From positions 22,370-75,184 of the forward strand of contig DEFA01000032.1 of assembly GCA_002350525.1 (NCBI GenBank): DNA of 52,815 bases, written 5' to 3'. Each line of letters begins with the position of its first letter. The stretch's first letter is position 1. This document shows, piece by piece, positions 16,069 to 26,700 of the stretch. Both the position numbers and the translations under genes were made by a program. The notes under the pieces are model-generated. The model was not told the DNA's origin. It was given only the letters and a program-made list of their open reading frames with translations, and did no database searches. The stretch comes from Lachnospiraceae bacterium UBA2864. Lineage in GTDB: Bacteria; Bacillota; Clostridia; Lachnospirales; Lachnospiraceae.

Positions 16069-18912
16069 ATGAAGGAAGATGTTAAATACGCACCAGGAAT
16101 GAGAATTATTGTCCGGGGCGAAGAGTGGATCGTAAAAAGAGTTGAAACAAACAGTCTGGGAAATCAGACCCTTCAGGTGGTTGGTATCTCCAATCTGGTG
16201 AAGGATTACGAGTCCCGTTTTATGACTGATCTGGAAAAAGATATAGAGATTGTAGATCCGGCAAAGGTAAAACTGATACCGGATGATTCTGCGTTCTTCA
16301 AAAAGTCCAAGCTCTATATTGAGAGCCATCTTAGACAGAAGATCCCGACAGATACCAAAATACATATTGGAGATAAGGCGGCTATGGATCTGATGCCTTA
16401 TCAGCTTGAACCTGCTCAAATTGCTCTTAACAGAACCAGACAGCGTATCCTTATTGCCGATACGGTAGGTCTTGGTAAAACACTGGAAGCAGGCATTCTT
16501 ATGAGTGAGCTTATTGCCAGAGGCAAGGGCAAGCGCATTCTTGTTGTCACTGTAAAGAGTATGATGACGCAGTTCCAAAAAGAAATGTGGAACCGTTTCA
16601 CTATTCCTCTTGTCCGACTGGATTCCGGAAAGATACAGAGAGTTCGTGCGAGAATTCCGGCAAACTACAATCCATTTTATTACTACGACAAGACCATTAT
16701 CTCAGTGGATACACTGAAGAATGATCTGGATTATCGTACCCATCTGGAAAATGCATGGTGGGACATCATCGTGATTGATGAGGCCCATAACGTCGCCAAG
16801 AGAGGGAAGCATTCCCAGAGAGAAAAGCTGGCAAAGCTCCTTGCAAATAAATCGGATACGCTGATCATGCTGTCAGCTACACCGCATGATGGAAAATCAG
16901 AGAGCTTTGCCTCGCTTATGAATATGCTCGATCCTACAGCGATAGCAAATGATAAGGATTACGGTCCGGAAGATATAGATGGTCTTTGCATCCGCCGTTT
17001 CAAGAAGGATGTCCAGGATCAGGTAGTAGGTTCGTTCAAAGAGAGAAAGATCAGCATCGAAGAGTGCAATGCATCTGCGAGAGAAGAGAATGCTTTTGAT
17101 ATCTTTGCTGATATGAAATTGCAGATGGATGAAGGCAGGACAAAAGGCAGCGGACAGCTCTTTAAGACCAGCCTTGAGAAGGCGCTTTTCTCCAGTCCGG
17201 CAGCATGTATCAAGAGTATTGATGAGAGATTAAAGAAGCTTAAGAAGAAGTTCGGAGAGAATGGCATCCCGGATATTGCAGCATTGTCAGAACTTAGAGA
17301 TGCGCTTGTTCAGGTGAAGCCGGAGGATTTCTCCCGTTATACAACGCTGCTTAAGATACTGAAAAGCGCAGATTACGGGTGGAATCCGAAGAATAACAGC
17401 GATCGTATCGTTATCTTCACTGAGCGCATTGAGACAATGAAATTCCTGGCAGAAAACCTTCAGAAGGATCTGGGGCTTTCTGCGAATGCCATTCAGTCTA
17501 TGTATGGCGGCATGAACGATAAAGAGCTTCAGCGTATTGTAGATGAGTTCGGAAGACCGGAGTCACCGATCCGTATTCTGGTTGCATCAGATGTTGCTTC
17601 TGAAGGTATCAACCTGCATTACCTGTCACATAGGCTGATTCATTTTGATATTCCGTGGTCTCTGATGGTGTTCCAACAGAGGAACGGTCGTATCGACAGA
17701 TATGGGCAGAAGGAAACACCGGATATCCGTTATATGCTGATTGGCTCCGATAATGAGAAGATCCACGGTGATGCCCGCATCATGGAGATTCTTGTTCAGA
17801 AGGAAGAGCAAGCATATAAGAACATCGGCGATCCGGCTGTACTCTTTGGTAAGTTCAATCAGGAAGAAGAAGAGCTGGAAACTGCCAAGGCAATTGAAGG
17901 GGATATGAGTGCCTCTGATTTTGAATCTCAGCTGGATACATCAGAAGATGAGTTTGATCCGTTCGAGATGATGATGCAATCCGCAACATCGAAAGAGACG
18001 ACCAAGATCGAGTACAGCGACGAAGAGACGCTGTACGATGACATGGAATATATCCGAAGTGCTTTGTCCGTGTTCTCGGATACTGAGAATATCGAGGTTA
18101 AGGACATGCAGTCCGTCAAGGGACTGAATATCAAGCTGACGGATGAAATAAAGAAAAAACTGGAGAAGGTTCTCCCTGATGAGGCGATGCCGTCAGACGG
18201 GATCATGCGACTTTCTCCGGATGTAGACTTCTGCAAAAAAGAGATGGCCAGATGTATGGCGAATGCTCTTTCGGAAGTAGCATGGCCTGCTACTGGGTTC
18301 CTTTGGAAGCTGCATCCGCTCTTTTCGTGGATCAATGACAAGGCAGGTATTCTTTACCGCAGAGGTGAGGTACCTTTCATTGCTCTGGCTGATGGAGTCA
18401 GCACCAAGGAAATGCTGTTCATCGTAGAAGGACAGATCCCGAACAGAAACTCAACCTCAGTGGTGGATGAATGGTTTGCACTTTCCTATGTTGATGGAAA
18501 GTACAGCGGAGTGCTGACAATGCCGGAGGTTATAGGCAAGACACATCTGACTGCTGATAAATTGCCGAACCACAAAGCTGCTTCTGCTGAAGCAGTAGCT
18601 TTTGGAGAGAGCCTTCTTCCTGATGTAGTAAAGAACACGAATAAGATCATGGAAGGCAAATATCAGGAGTACAAGGATCGGACTGATCCGTATATATACA
18701 GCGAACTTGAAAGATTGGAAGCATTGAAGGAAAAGCATAAGGACGCACAGCTTTCCATCTTTGATCTTTTGGGTCAGCAGAGGAAGAAGTCCGAGAAGGA
18801 AAGAGAGATTGATGAAATGTTCAAGGCATTCTATGACTGGGAGAGGGACTCTGTTGAGATCAAGAACAATCCTTACATCCAGATTATTGCAGTTGTAACG
18901 GGGGTGAATTGA
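16069..18912 (+). CDS. SNF2-family helicase, DrmD-like
   Basis: The 947-aa SF2 ATPase of the SNF2/RapA type translocates on DNA. Motif I is TVGLGKTLEAGIL near residue 132, motif II is VIDEAHNVAKRG near 236, and motif III is SATPHDGKSE. The C-terminal helicase lobe has VASDVASEGINL, HFDIPWSLMVFQQRNGR and IDRYGQ. An acidic region (residues ~600-660) and a C-terminal domain follow. It has an AGGAGA site and opens a four-gene operon, with the methylase starting 1 bp after its stop. SNF2 helicase plus adenine-type methylase plus DUF1998 helicase is the core of class 1 DISARM, where this gene would be drmD. Orthology is inferred from order and motifs. Confidence 0.85.
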   Translation: MKEDVKYAPGMRIIVRGEEWIVKRVETNSLGNQTLQVVGISNLVKDYESRFMTDLEKDIEIVDPAKVKLIPDDSAFFKKSKLYIESHLRQKIPTDTKIHIGDKAAMDLMPYQLEPAQIALNRTRQRILIADTVGLGKTLEAGILMSELIARGKGKRILVVTVKSMMTQFQKEMWNRFTIPLVRLDSGKIQRVRARIPANYNPFYYYDKTIISVDTLKNDLDYRTHLENAWWDIIVIDEAHNVAKRGKHSQREKLAKLLANKSDTLIMLSATPHDGKSESFASLMNMLDPTAIANDKDYGPEDIDGLCIRRFKKDVQDQVVGSFKERKISIEECNASAREENAFDIFADMKLQMDEGRTKGSGQLFKTSLEKALFSSPAACIKSIDERLKKLKKKFGENGIPDIAALSELRDALVQVKPEDFSRYTTLLKILKSADYGWNPKNNSDRIVIFTERIETMKFLAENLQKDLGLSANAIQSMYGGMNDKELQRIVDEFGRPESPIRILVASDVASEGINLHYLSHRLIHFDIPWSLMVFQQRNGRIDRYGQKETPDIRYMLIGSDNEKIHGDARIMEILVQKEEQAYKNIGDPAVLFGKFNQEEEELETAKAIEGDMSASDFESQLDTSEDEFDPFEMMMQSATSKETTKIEYSDEETLYDDMEYIRSALSVFSDTENIEVKDMQSVKGLNIKLTDEIKKKLEKVLPDEAMPSDGIMRLSPDVDFCKKEMARCMANALSEVAWPATGFLWKLHPLFSWINDKAGILYRRGEVPFIALADGVSTKEMLFIVEGQIPNRNSTSVVDEWFALSYVDGKYSGVLTMPEVIGKTHLTADKLPNHKAASAEAVAFGESLLPDVVKNTNKIMEGKYQEYKDRTDPYIYSELERLEALKEKHKDAQLSIFDLLGQQRKKSEKEREIDEMFKAFYDWERDSVEIKNNPYIQIIAVVTGVN

Positions 18913-18913
18913 T

Positions 18914-21900
18914 ATGGCGATGGATTTACACGGAATATTAAACCAGAACGAGTATTACACCAACCATTACTTCACAACAATATTTGAGGAAAACGCCTCC
19001 GATACGATCGCAAATTGGAGACAGGCAGCCAAGGATAATGAAACAGCAACTCCCTGGGCGACTTTTCGTGATACGTCGAAGAACTATTATCGCATCCGTG
19101 AGAAGTATCTACAGCTGCGTAATGAAGAAGGCAGCCGTGAACTGATCGAGGATCAGGCAGCAGAGTATATTGCCGCTTTGGGTTATGGTGAGTCGGATAG
19201 TATCAATATCGAACTCAATGATGAAATCACGGTACCGGTATTTCATGAGGTTAAGAAACCGAACGGGGCACCGCTTCTGTGGGTACTGCTTTCTGTCGCG
19301 GAAGAGCGTAACGATGACATCCTGATGGGCAGAGTGTTTGGCAGGATGAATGCCGAAACAGAAGAGTTCGGAGAAGAGCTTGCTGAGAATAACGATGATG
19401 TCCTGGCGAAACTGTTCTTTGCAGGCGCAGAGGCTCCGAGATGGATCATTTTGATTGGTATCAATCAGATCGCGCTTATAGACAGAAATAAATGGGATAA
19501 GAAGAAATACCTTCAGTTTGATCTGGAAGAGATATTCAGCCGACATGAGGAGACTACCTTTCAGGCACTTGTGGTTCTTCTGCATAAGGATAGCCTGTGC
19601 CCGGCAGAAGGAAACAGTCTGCTGGATGCGCTGGATGAGAACTCCTACAAGCACAGTTCCAGCGTATCGGATTCCCTGAAATATGCTCTTCGTGAGTGTA
19701 TTGAGCTTCTCGGAAATGAAGTTCTTTACGACATGAGGACAAGACAGCAGGTGAATTTTGATGAAAATCCTGTGGATGCCGGAGAACTTACCATCGAGTG
19801 TCTGCGGTATATGTACCGTATCCTTTTTATGCTTTTTATTGAGGCAAGAGAGGAGCTTGGATTTGCTCCTATGAAATCGGATGTTTACCAGAAAGGGTAC
19901 TCTCTGGAAGGTGTCCGTGATGTCTGTGAGAGCGTAAGAGAATTATCTGCTGAGGCAGAAGACGGTTATTACATCGATGAGACGATTTCTTCTCTCTTTG
20001 AGTTGATCTATACAGGTTATCCGGAAGATCCGGAGGCTTACAAGGAAGCGCTGAAGATAGAGTCTCCACGATTCATGTTTACCATTGAGCCACTGAAGGC
20101 ACATATCTTTGATCCTCAGTATACAAAACTCATCAATGAGGCGAAGCTTCGTAATGTAACTATGCTGAAGATCGTGGATCTCATGAGTATTTCAAGACCG
20201 TCAAGTGCCCGCGAAAGAAGAGGAAGAATATCTTATTCTGCATTGGGCATCAACCAGATGGGTGCGGTTTATGAGGCACTCTTAAGCTATCGTGGATTCA
20301 TTGCGGAAGAAGATCTGTATGAGGTAAAGCGTGCCGGAGATAAGTTCAATGAGCTTGATGTAGGATATTTTGTTCCAGAGAGGGAACTGGATAAGTATAC
20401 GGAAGAAGAGCGTGTCCGTTACGAAGATTATGAGCGTAAGGGCAAGCTTCGTATGTATAAGAAAGGCACTTTTATATACCGCCTGGCAGGCAGAGAGCGC
20501 GAGAAGTCCGCTTCCTACTATACGCCGGAGGTTCTGACAAAGTGTCTGGTTAAGTATGCCCTGAAGGAGCTCCTGAAAGACAAGACCGCTGATGAGATAC
20601 TGAATATGACAGTCTGCGAGCCCGCGATGGGATCCGCAGCCTTCCTGAATGAGGCAATCTCACAGCTGGCAGAGGCGTATCTGGATAAAAAGCAGGAAGA
20701 GCTTGGAGAGCAGATTGCATTTGATAAGCGGACGGCCGAACTGCAGCGCGTGAAGATGTTCATCGCCGACAGAAATGTCTATGGTGTTGACTTAAATCCT
20801 ATCGCTGTGGAGCTGGCTGAGGTTTCACTGTGGCTGAATACGATCTATAAAGGAGCACACGTGCCGTGGTTTGGAACGCAGCTTGCCTGTGGCAATTCCC
20901 TGATCGGCGCGAGAAGACAGGTATATAATGCACTGAAGCTTAGGAAGGGAACCTGGTATAACGAAGAGCCGGAAAAGGTACCGGAGGAATGGGTGACGGA
21001 TCGTTCTACCCATGAAACAAGAAAGGTTTATAAGAGAAAACGTTCCGGTGGTTCCTATATCTATCATTTCCTACTGGGTGATCCCGGTATGGCAAATTAT
21101 ACGGAGCCAGTAATTAAAAAACTTGAGCCAGAAAACATAAAAACTATAAAGAAATGGCAAAAGGATTTCTGTGCAAAATATTCTGATGAAGATATCGAAA
21201 TATTGAATAAACTTTCTGATATCGTAGATGATCTTTGGATGAGAACAATTAGTGCACGACAAAGAGTAGAGATTCGCACAGAAGATTCATTAAGTGTTTA
21301 TGGGCATGATGAAGGTGAATACAAAGAGCATCTAACGATTAGAGATAAAGATAGAATTTATAAGAAAATATATAAATCTGAAGGTGGAGAAAATGCCAGT
21401 CCATATGCGCGTCTTAAGGCAGCTATGGATTATTGGTGTGCACTTTGGTTCTGGCCAATTGATAAAGCGGATATGCTTCCGACTAGGCAGCAGTTCTTTA
21501 TGGAACTGTCACTGATTCTGGAAGGTGGTATTTCTGCAACCATTAAAAAAGAAACATCTGTTGGACAGATAGAAATGGTTTTTGATGAGTCTAATGTTCT
21601 TCAGACATTTACTTCTGAGGGGAATGCGTTAGCCAATGAAGTACAGAAAACGATTGAAGGTCTTGGAGTGGTTAACCTTGAACAAATTCGAAATTTATAT
21701 CCAAGATTACAGATTGTTGATGAAATAGCAAAGCAGCAGAGATTCATTCATTGGGAGCTTGAGTTTGCAGATCTATTCTATGAGAGAGGTGGATTCGACC
21801 TTGTGATCGGAAATCCTCCGTGGTTAAAGATGACATGGAATGAGCAGGCGATGCTTTCTGATAAAAATCCTATGTTTGCCGTGAAGAAGCTTAACGCTGC

Positions 21901-23689
21901 CCAGACAGCTACTATTAGAAATAATGAGTTGAAAAATGAGGCACTAAGAGCATCGTATATGAGTGAATATATAAGCATGTCTGGCACACAGAATTATCTA
22001 AATGCAGTTGAGAACTATAAACTGTTAAAAGGGCAACAAACAAATCTATATAAATGCTTCATCCCGTTGGCATGGATGATTGGCCAGAAATGTGGAATAA
22101 GTGCATTCGTCCACCCAGATAGTATTTTTGATGATCCGAATGGAGAGTTGCTACGAAAGCCAGTATACCAAAAGTTGAGAAGACACTATCAATTCATCAA
22201 TCAATTAAAACTATTTGCAGAAGTACATCATGAAACAACATTTAGTCTGAATGTTTATGGGAACGAGGAAACAGATTCATTAGAATTGATCTCTAACTTG
22301 TTTACAACATCAACTATAGAGGAAAGTTATGCTTCCGCGGAGGAGAGTATAGTTCCAGGAATAAAAGATGAAGAAGGGAACTGGGAAATTAGAGGGCATA
22401 AAGATAGAGTAATTCGTATTGGAAAAGAAGAATTACTTGTATTTTCTACGCTTTTTGATGGTAATGACCAATGGGAAACAGCTCGTTTGCCTGTTATTCA
22501 TACGGTGGAGTTTTTGGATGTTCTAAAATGTTTCGTTCAGCAGGAAAAAACCATAGGCAATATGGAAAAAGATGTTGCGAGTTCTGAAATGTGGCATGAA
22601 GCAAATGATCAGAAAAACGGTGTAATTGTTCGGAACGTCCATTTTCCAGAGAATCTTGCTGATGCAATTTTCTCGGGGCCGCATATTGGCGTAGCAAACC
22701 CTTTGTTCAAATCCTCTCGGCGAGAATGTGTTCTGAACAGTGATTATGACAGGATAGATTTGACTGTAGTTCCGGATGATTATATTCAAAGGATTAATTA
22801 TTCTGTAGCAACAAGCAGAACAGAATATAATAGCAAAATTACAACAACGCCGTGGGGGAATATGATCAATGCGCAGTATATGGTTTGCTCAAGGAAAATG
22901 CTAAATATTAATGGCGAAAGAACACTTGTAACATCAATTCTTCCGCCGAATACCGCCTTTATCAACGGTATATTTGGAATGTGTTTTAAAGAGAAATCAT
23001 CGATTATTGCAGGTTCTATGGCTTCACTATGTTATGACTTTTATTTGAGGATTACAGGAAAGTCAAATGGACGTTTTGATACATTTGCAGCATTTCCTGT
23101 TTTTGACAAATGGAAGCATGCGAATAGCATAGCGCTTAGATCACTACGTTTGAATTGTTTAACCAAGAACTATTCAGCACTTTGGGAAAAGGAGTATGAA
23201 GACAGTTTTTCAGATGATAGTTGGGCAAAGTTCGACGATAGGTTGGAAAAGAATCCGATTCAAAATGTTGGTAAAGACTGGACATTTAACAGTGCGTTAA
23301 GGTCGGATTACGAAAGAAGAGAGGCACTTGTCGAGCTTGATGTTCTTGTAGCAATGGCTCTTGGAATGACACTGCAACAGTTAAAAACTATCTATCGAAT
23401 CCAATTCCCGGTCTTACAGTCGTATGAGGCAGATACTTGGTACGACCGAAATGGAAGGATTGTCTTTACAGTTAATCGTGGTCTGGTGGGTGTAGGTTTT
23501 TCTCGTAAAGAATGGGAAGAAATCAGCGAGGCAAAAGAAGGTGTATTTACGCAAAATGTCACTGACGATACCATGCCGGGCGGTCCAGAGGAACGAACCA
23601 TTGAATATGTTGCACCATTCGATCGTTGCGACAGAGAAAAAGACTATGAAGAAGTCTGGGCAAACTTTGAAGAGAGATTCAAAAGATAA
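18914..23689 (+). CDS. Giant N6-adenine-type DNA methylase, DrmMI-like
   Basis: The 1591-aa protein is a class I SAM-dependent DNA methylase of the Eco57I/PglX kind. It has ASYYTPEVLTKCLVKYAL near residue 535, the SAM motif CEPAMGSAAFLNEA near 567, VYGVDLNPIAVELAEVSLW, and the catalytic NPPW in LVIGNPPWLKMTW near 967. About 500 residues precede the catalytic core and ~600 follow, the latter probably holding target recognition. It likely modifies host DNA so that the helicases spare self. Base composition changes abruptly: the first ~2.1 kb is rich in CTG, CGT and ATC codons, while most of 21090-23290 is AT-rich. That suggests a swapped specificity half. Confidence 0.88.
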   Translation: MAMDLHGILNQNEYYTNHYFTTIFEENASDTIANWRQAAKDNETATPWATFRDTSKNYYRIREKYLQLRNEEGSRELIEDQAAEYIAALGYGESDSINIELNDEITVPVFHEVKKPNGAPLLWVLLSVAEERNDDILMGRVFGRMNAETEEFGEELAENNDDVLAKLFFAGAEAPRWIILIGINQIALIDRNKWDKKKYLQFDLEEIFSRHEETTFQALVVLLHKDSLCPAEGNSLLDALDENSYKHSSSVSDSLKYALRECIELLGNEVLYDMRTRQQVNFDENPVDAGELTIECLRYMYRILFMLFIEAREELGFAPMKSDVYQKGYSLEGVRDVCESVRELSAEAEDGYYIDETISSLFELIYTGYPEDPEAYKEALKIESPRFMFTIEPLKAHIFDPQYTKLINEAKLRNVTMLKIVDLMSISRPSSARERRGRISYSALGINQMGAVYEALLSYRGFIAEEDLYEVKRAGDKFNELDVGYFVPERELDKYTEEERVRYEDYERKGKLRMYKKGTFIYRLAGREREKSASYYTPEVLTKCLVKYALKELLKDKTADEILNMTVCEPAMGSAAFLNEAISQLAEAYLDKKQEELGEQIAFDKRTAELQRVKMFIADRNVYGVDLNPIAVELAEVSLWLNTIYKGAHVPWFGTQLACGNSLIGARRQVYNALKLRKGTWYNEEPEKVPEEWVTDRSTHETRKVYKRKRSGGSYIYHFLLGDPGMANYTEPVIKKLEPENIKTIKKWQKDFCAKYSDEDIEILNKLSDIVDDLWMRTISARQRVEIRTEDSLSVYGHDEGEYKEHLTIRDKDRIYKKIYKSEGGENASPYARLKAAMDYWCALWFWPIDKADMLPTRQQFFMELSLILEGGISATIKKETSVGQIEMVFDESNVLQTFTSEGNALANEVQKTIEGLGVVNLEQIRNLYPRLQIVDEIAKQQRFIHWELEFADLFYERGGFDLVIGNPPWLKMTWNEQAMLSDKNPMFAVKKLNAAQTATIRNNELKNEALRASYMSEYISMSGTQNYLNAVENYKLLKGQQTNLYKCFIPLAWMIGQKCGISAFVHPDSIFDDPNGELLRKPVYQKLRRHYQFINQLKLFAEVHHETTFSLNVYGNEETDSLELISNLFTTSTIEESYASAEESIVPGIKDEEGNWEIRGHKDRVIRIGKEELLVFSTLFDGNDQWETARLPVIHTVEFLDVLKCFVQQEKTIGNMEKDVASSEMWHEANDQKNGVIVRNVHFPENLADAIFSGPHIGVANPLFKSSRRECVLNSDYDRIDLTVVPDDYIQRINYSVATSRTEYNSKITTTPWGNMINAQYMVCSRKMLNINGERTLVTSILPPNTAFINGIFGMCFKEKSSIIAGSMASLCYDFYLRITGKSNGRFDTFAAFPVFDKWKHANSIALRSLRLNCLTKNYSALWEKEYEDSFSDDSWAKFDDRLEKNPIQNVGKDWTFNSALRSDYERREALVELDVLVAMALGMTLQQLKTIYRIQFPVLQSYEADTWYDRNGRIVFTVNRGLVGVGFSRKEWEEISEAKEGVFTQNVTDDTMPGGPEERTIEYVAPFDRCDREKDYEEVWANFEERFKR

Positions 23690-23710
23690 AGATTTACAGG
23701 AGGGTAGGCT

Positions 23711-26700
23711 ATGATCCCATCAGTTCTGGCAGGACAGATACAAAGCGGCCTAAAAGATTACATTGACACAACATTTCCGATAACGAATTTGGTATTTAAG
23801 GATTCATTGAGGAATATGTTGTCAGAGCCAAAGAAAGTCTTTCACGAACCATATGTGGCTGTAAGGCTTCCTTTTCGTGTGGCTGATGGAGCAGAGAATA
23901 TCTTTCAGTCCATTCATCCGGTGTATACGCCGTATGTTCATCAACAGAAGGCGTTCAGCAGACTGACCGGTGAAGACGGACGGTCAACACTTGTGGCTAC
24001 AGGAACCGGTTCCGGTAAGACAGAGTGTTTCCTGTATCCTATCTTGGAGTATTGCTACAGGCATCGTGGCGAGAATGGTATCAAGGCTCTTATCATCTAT
24101 CCTATGAATGCCCTTGCTGCGGATCAGGCAAAGCGTATGGCTGAACTGATCAACAGCAGTCCGGAACTGAAAGAGGCAAAAGTCCGTGTCGGCATGTATG
24201 TCGGCGGACAAGAGAAAAATGCGACCAAGATGATGATGCCGGATAAGGTTATCACGGATCATGAGACGCTCCTTGCGTCTCCTCCGGATATTCTGATGAC
24301 GAACTACAAGATGCTGGATTATCTGCTTGTTCGTCCGAAGGATGCGGATCTGTGGAAGTGGAATCAGCCGGAGACTTTAAAGTATATCGCAGTTGATGAG
24401 CTTCATACCTTTGATGGTGCTCAGGGTACTGATCTGGCGTGCCTGCTCAGGAGACTGAAGGTGCGCTTGAATATCCTGCCGGGACATCTCTGTTGTATCG
24501 GTACATCTGCAACAATGGGTGGAGAAGAAAGTAACGGCAATATACGTAACTATGCTGAGGATATCTTTGGAGAGGTATTCGAGGATGATTCCATTGTTAC
24601 AGAGGACAGGCTTTCCCCAGAAGAATACTTTGCCGGAGAAGAAGTGGAGTATTTCCAGATCCCCGACAGGGAAATGGCAAAGAAACTTGATTCCCTTGTT
24701 CTTCAGGATGATATGGATACATATCTGCGTACAGCGGCGGAAGCGTGGATCGAAGATTACAAGGGTGAAAATTTATCGACTGACGATGCAAGAGTAAAGC
24801 TGGGCGCTATCTTAAAGCAGCACAGCGTGTTCCGTGAACTAATCATAAGAGCGAATGGACAGTATAAGCAGAGTAGTGGAACTGCAAAGGGACTGGAGGA
24901 AAGGTTCCGCGAGTTTGCAGATTTAGGAGAAGAAGCTTCTTCAGCTCTGGAAGCTTTGTATGCTCTTATATCCCATGCAAGAACTTACGATTCTCAGGGA
25001 AAGCTTCGTCCGTTCCTCACGGTGCAGGTACAGGTGTGGGTGAGAGAACTTCGTCGTTTGATGGCAAAGGTTGATGATAAAGATATCGATTTTGCCATTG
25101 CATCCGATCTGAATGAGATGCAGGCAAAGCATTATCTTCCAGTTGTAAATTGCCGTGACTGTGGTGAGACCGGATGGGCAACGATTGTAAATGAAATGGG
25201 CAGTATAGAGCTTGGTGACCTTTCTACATTTTACAATCTATACTTTGATTGCGATTCGAGAATCCGTGTAATTTTTCCGCATTTGAAGGACGAGAGTGCA
25301 GAGGTAACTCCTGATGAACGACAAGTGCTCTCACCGGAAGATATGGAGCTGTCTTTGGAAGAGCGGGAAGGTCAACTTTCCAGCAATGGACATAGAACAT
25401 TTCCGGTGTGGGCTTTTCGGCCTGAAACATCGGGTATAGGTAAAGGAAAGGGCTTTGTGTGCCCATTTTGCGGAAGCCGAGGCGGCATGGCCATTATGGG
25501 TGTAAGAAGCGCTACAGCTATAAGTGCAAGCGTATCCGAGCTTTATGCGTCACACTTTAATGATGATAAGAAGCTGCTTGCTTTTACGGATAATGTGCAA
25601 GATGCATCCCATCATGCTGGATTCTACAATTCAAGGACGTGGAGATTCGGCCTTAGAACTGCAATGCAGCAGTATTCTATGCGGCAGGAAGATGAGAAGT
25701 CTTTGAAGGACTTCACGGAAGATTGCATTCAGTACTGGAAGAATGAGATGGGAAACGAAAAGTTCCTATCTTACTTCGTCGCACCCTCTCTCACGTGGAT
25801 GAGAGGTTACGATAATTTAATCAGTAAAGGTTCATGGATAGCGGACAAAGACGGGGCATCATTTATGGAATCTGTTTCCAGAAGAGCAGAATATGAAATG
25901 ATGCAGGAATTTGGTATGTCTGCTCGTATCGGACGTTCCTTGGAGAAGTCAGGTTGTTGTGTGACCGCTTTTGATCTGGACGGAGCTGCTAAGAGAATTA
26001 TTGACAGAGTAGTTAACGAATATGGACTATTGGATGGAGCGAGTGAGGAAGAATGCGAACGAATGATAATGGGTGTTCTTCTAACCATGAAACAAAACGG
26101 TGCCATTTCGAATCCGTTTTACAAAACTTATGTAGAGAGCGGAGGAAACAAATATGTTTTTAAATCTTTTAAATGGCTCCCGGGTATGCTTGAAGGACGT
26201 AATGCACCTAAGTTTGTAACTGTCGGAGGCAAAGCAAAGAAGGCATGGTTTTTCGATGATGTTTCCAGACGGTCATGGTATGGCAAGTGGATCAACAAGT
26301 ATCTGCCTGTAATGCATAGTGAGGATGCCTGCGATCAGGTTCTTTCCGTAATGATGGAAGAGCTGACTACAGCGGGAACGGTTGACAGGTTAAAGGGTCC
26401 GGATGATATCCCCGCGTGGGGAATCAGCTATGAGAAGACGACCGTCAGCCGTGATACCGTTCAGATGGTTTGCGATGTCTGCGGTAACCGTATCACCGTT
26501 GCAAAGAAGAATCAGCATAGTACAGATGGTATGTGCTGCCTTCGTACTGCATGTCATGGCCATTATGTAGAGGCTCCGGATGAAGGGCTTGATTTCTACG
26601 GAAAGCTTTACAGCAATGGTGAGATGGTTCGTGTCGTTGCCAGGGAGCATACCGGACTTCTGGAAAGAGAACCGAGAGAAGAACTGGAACGCACCTTTAA

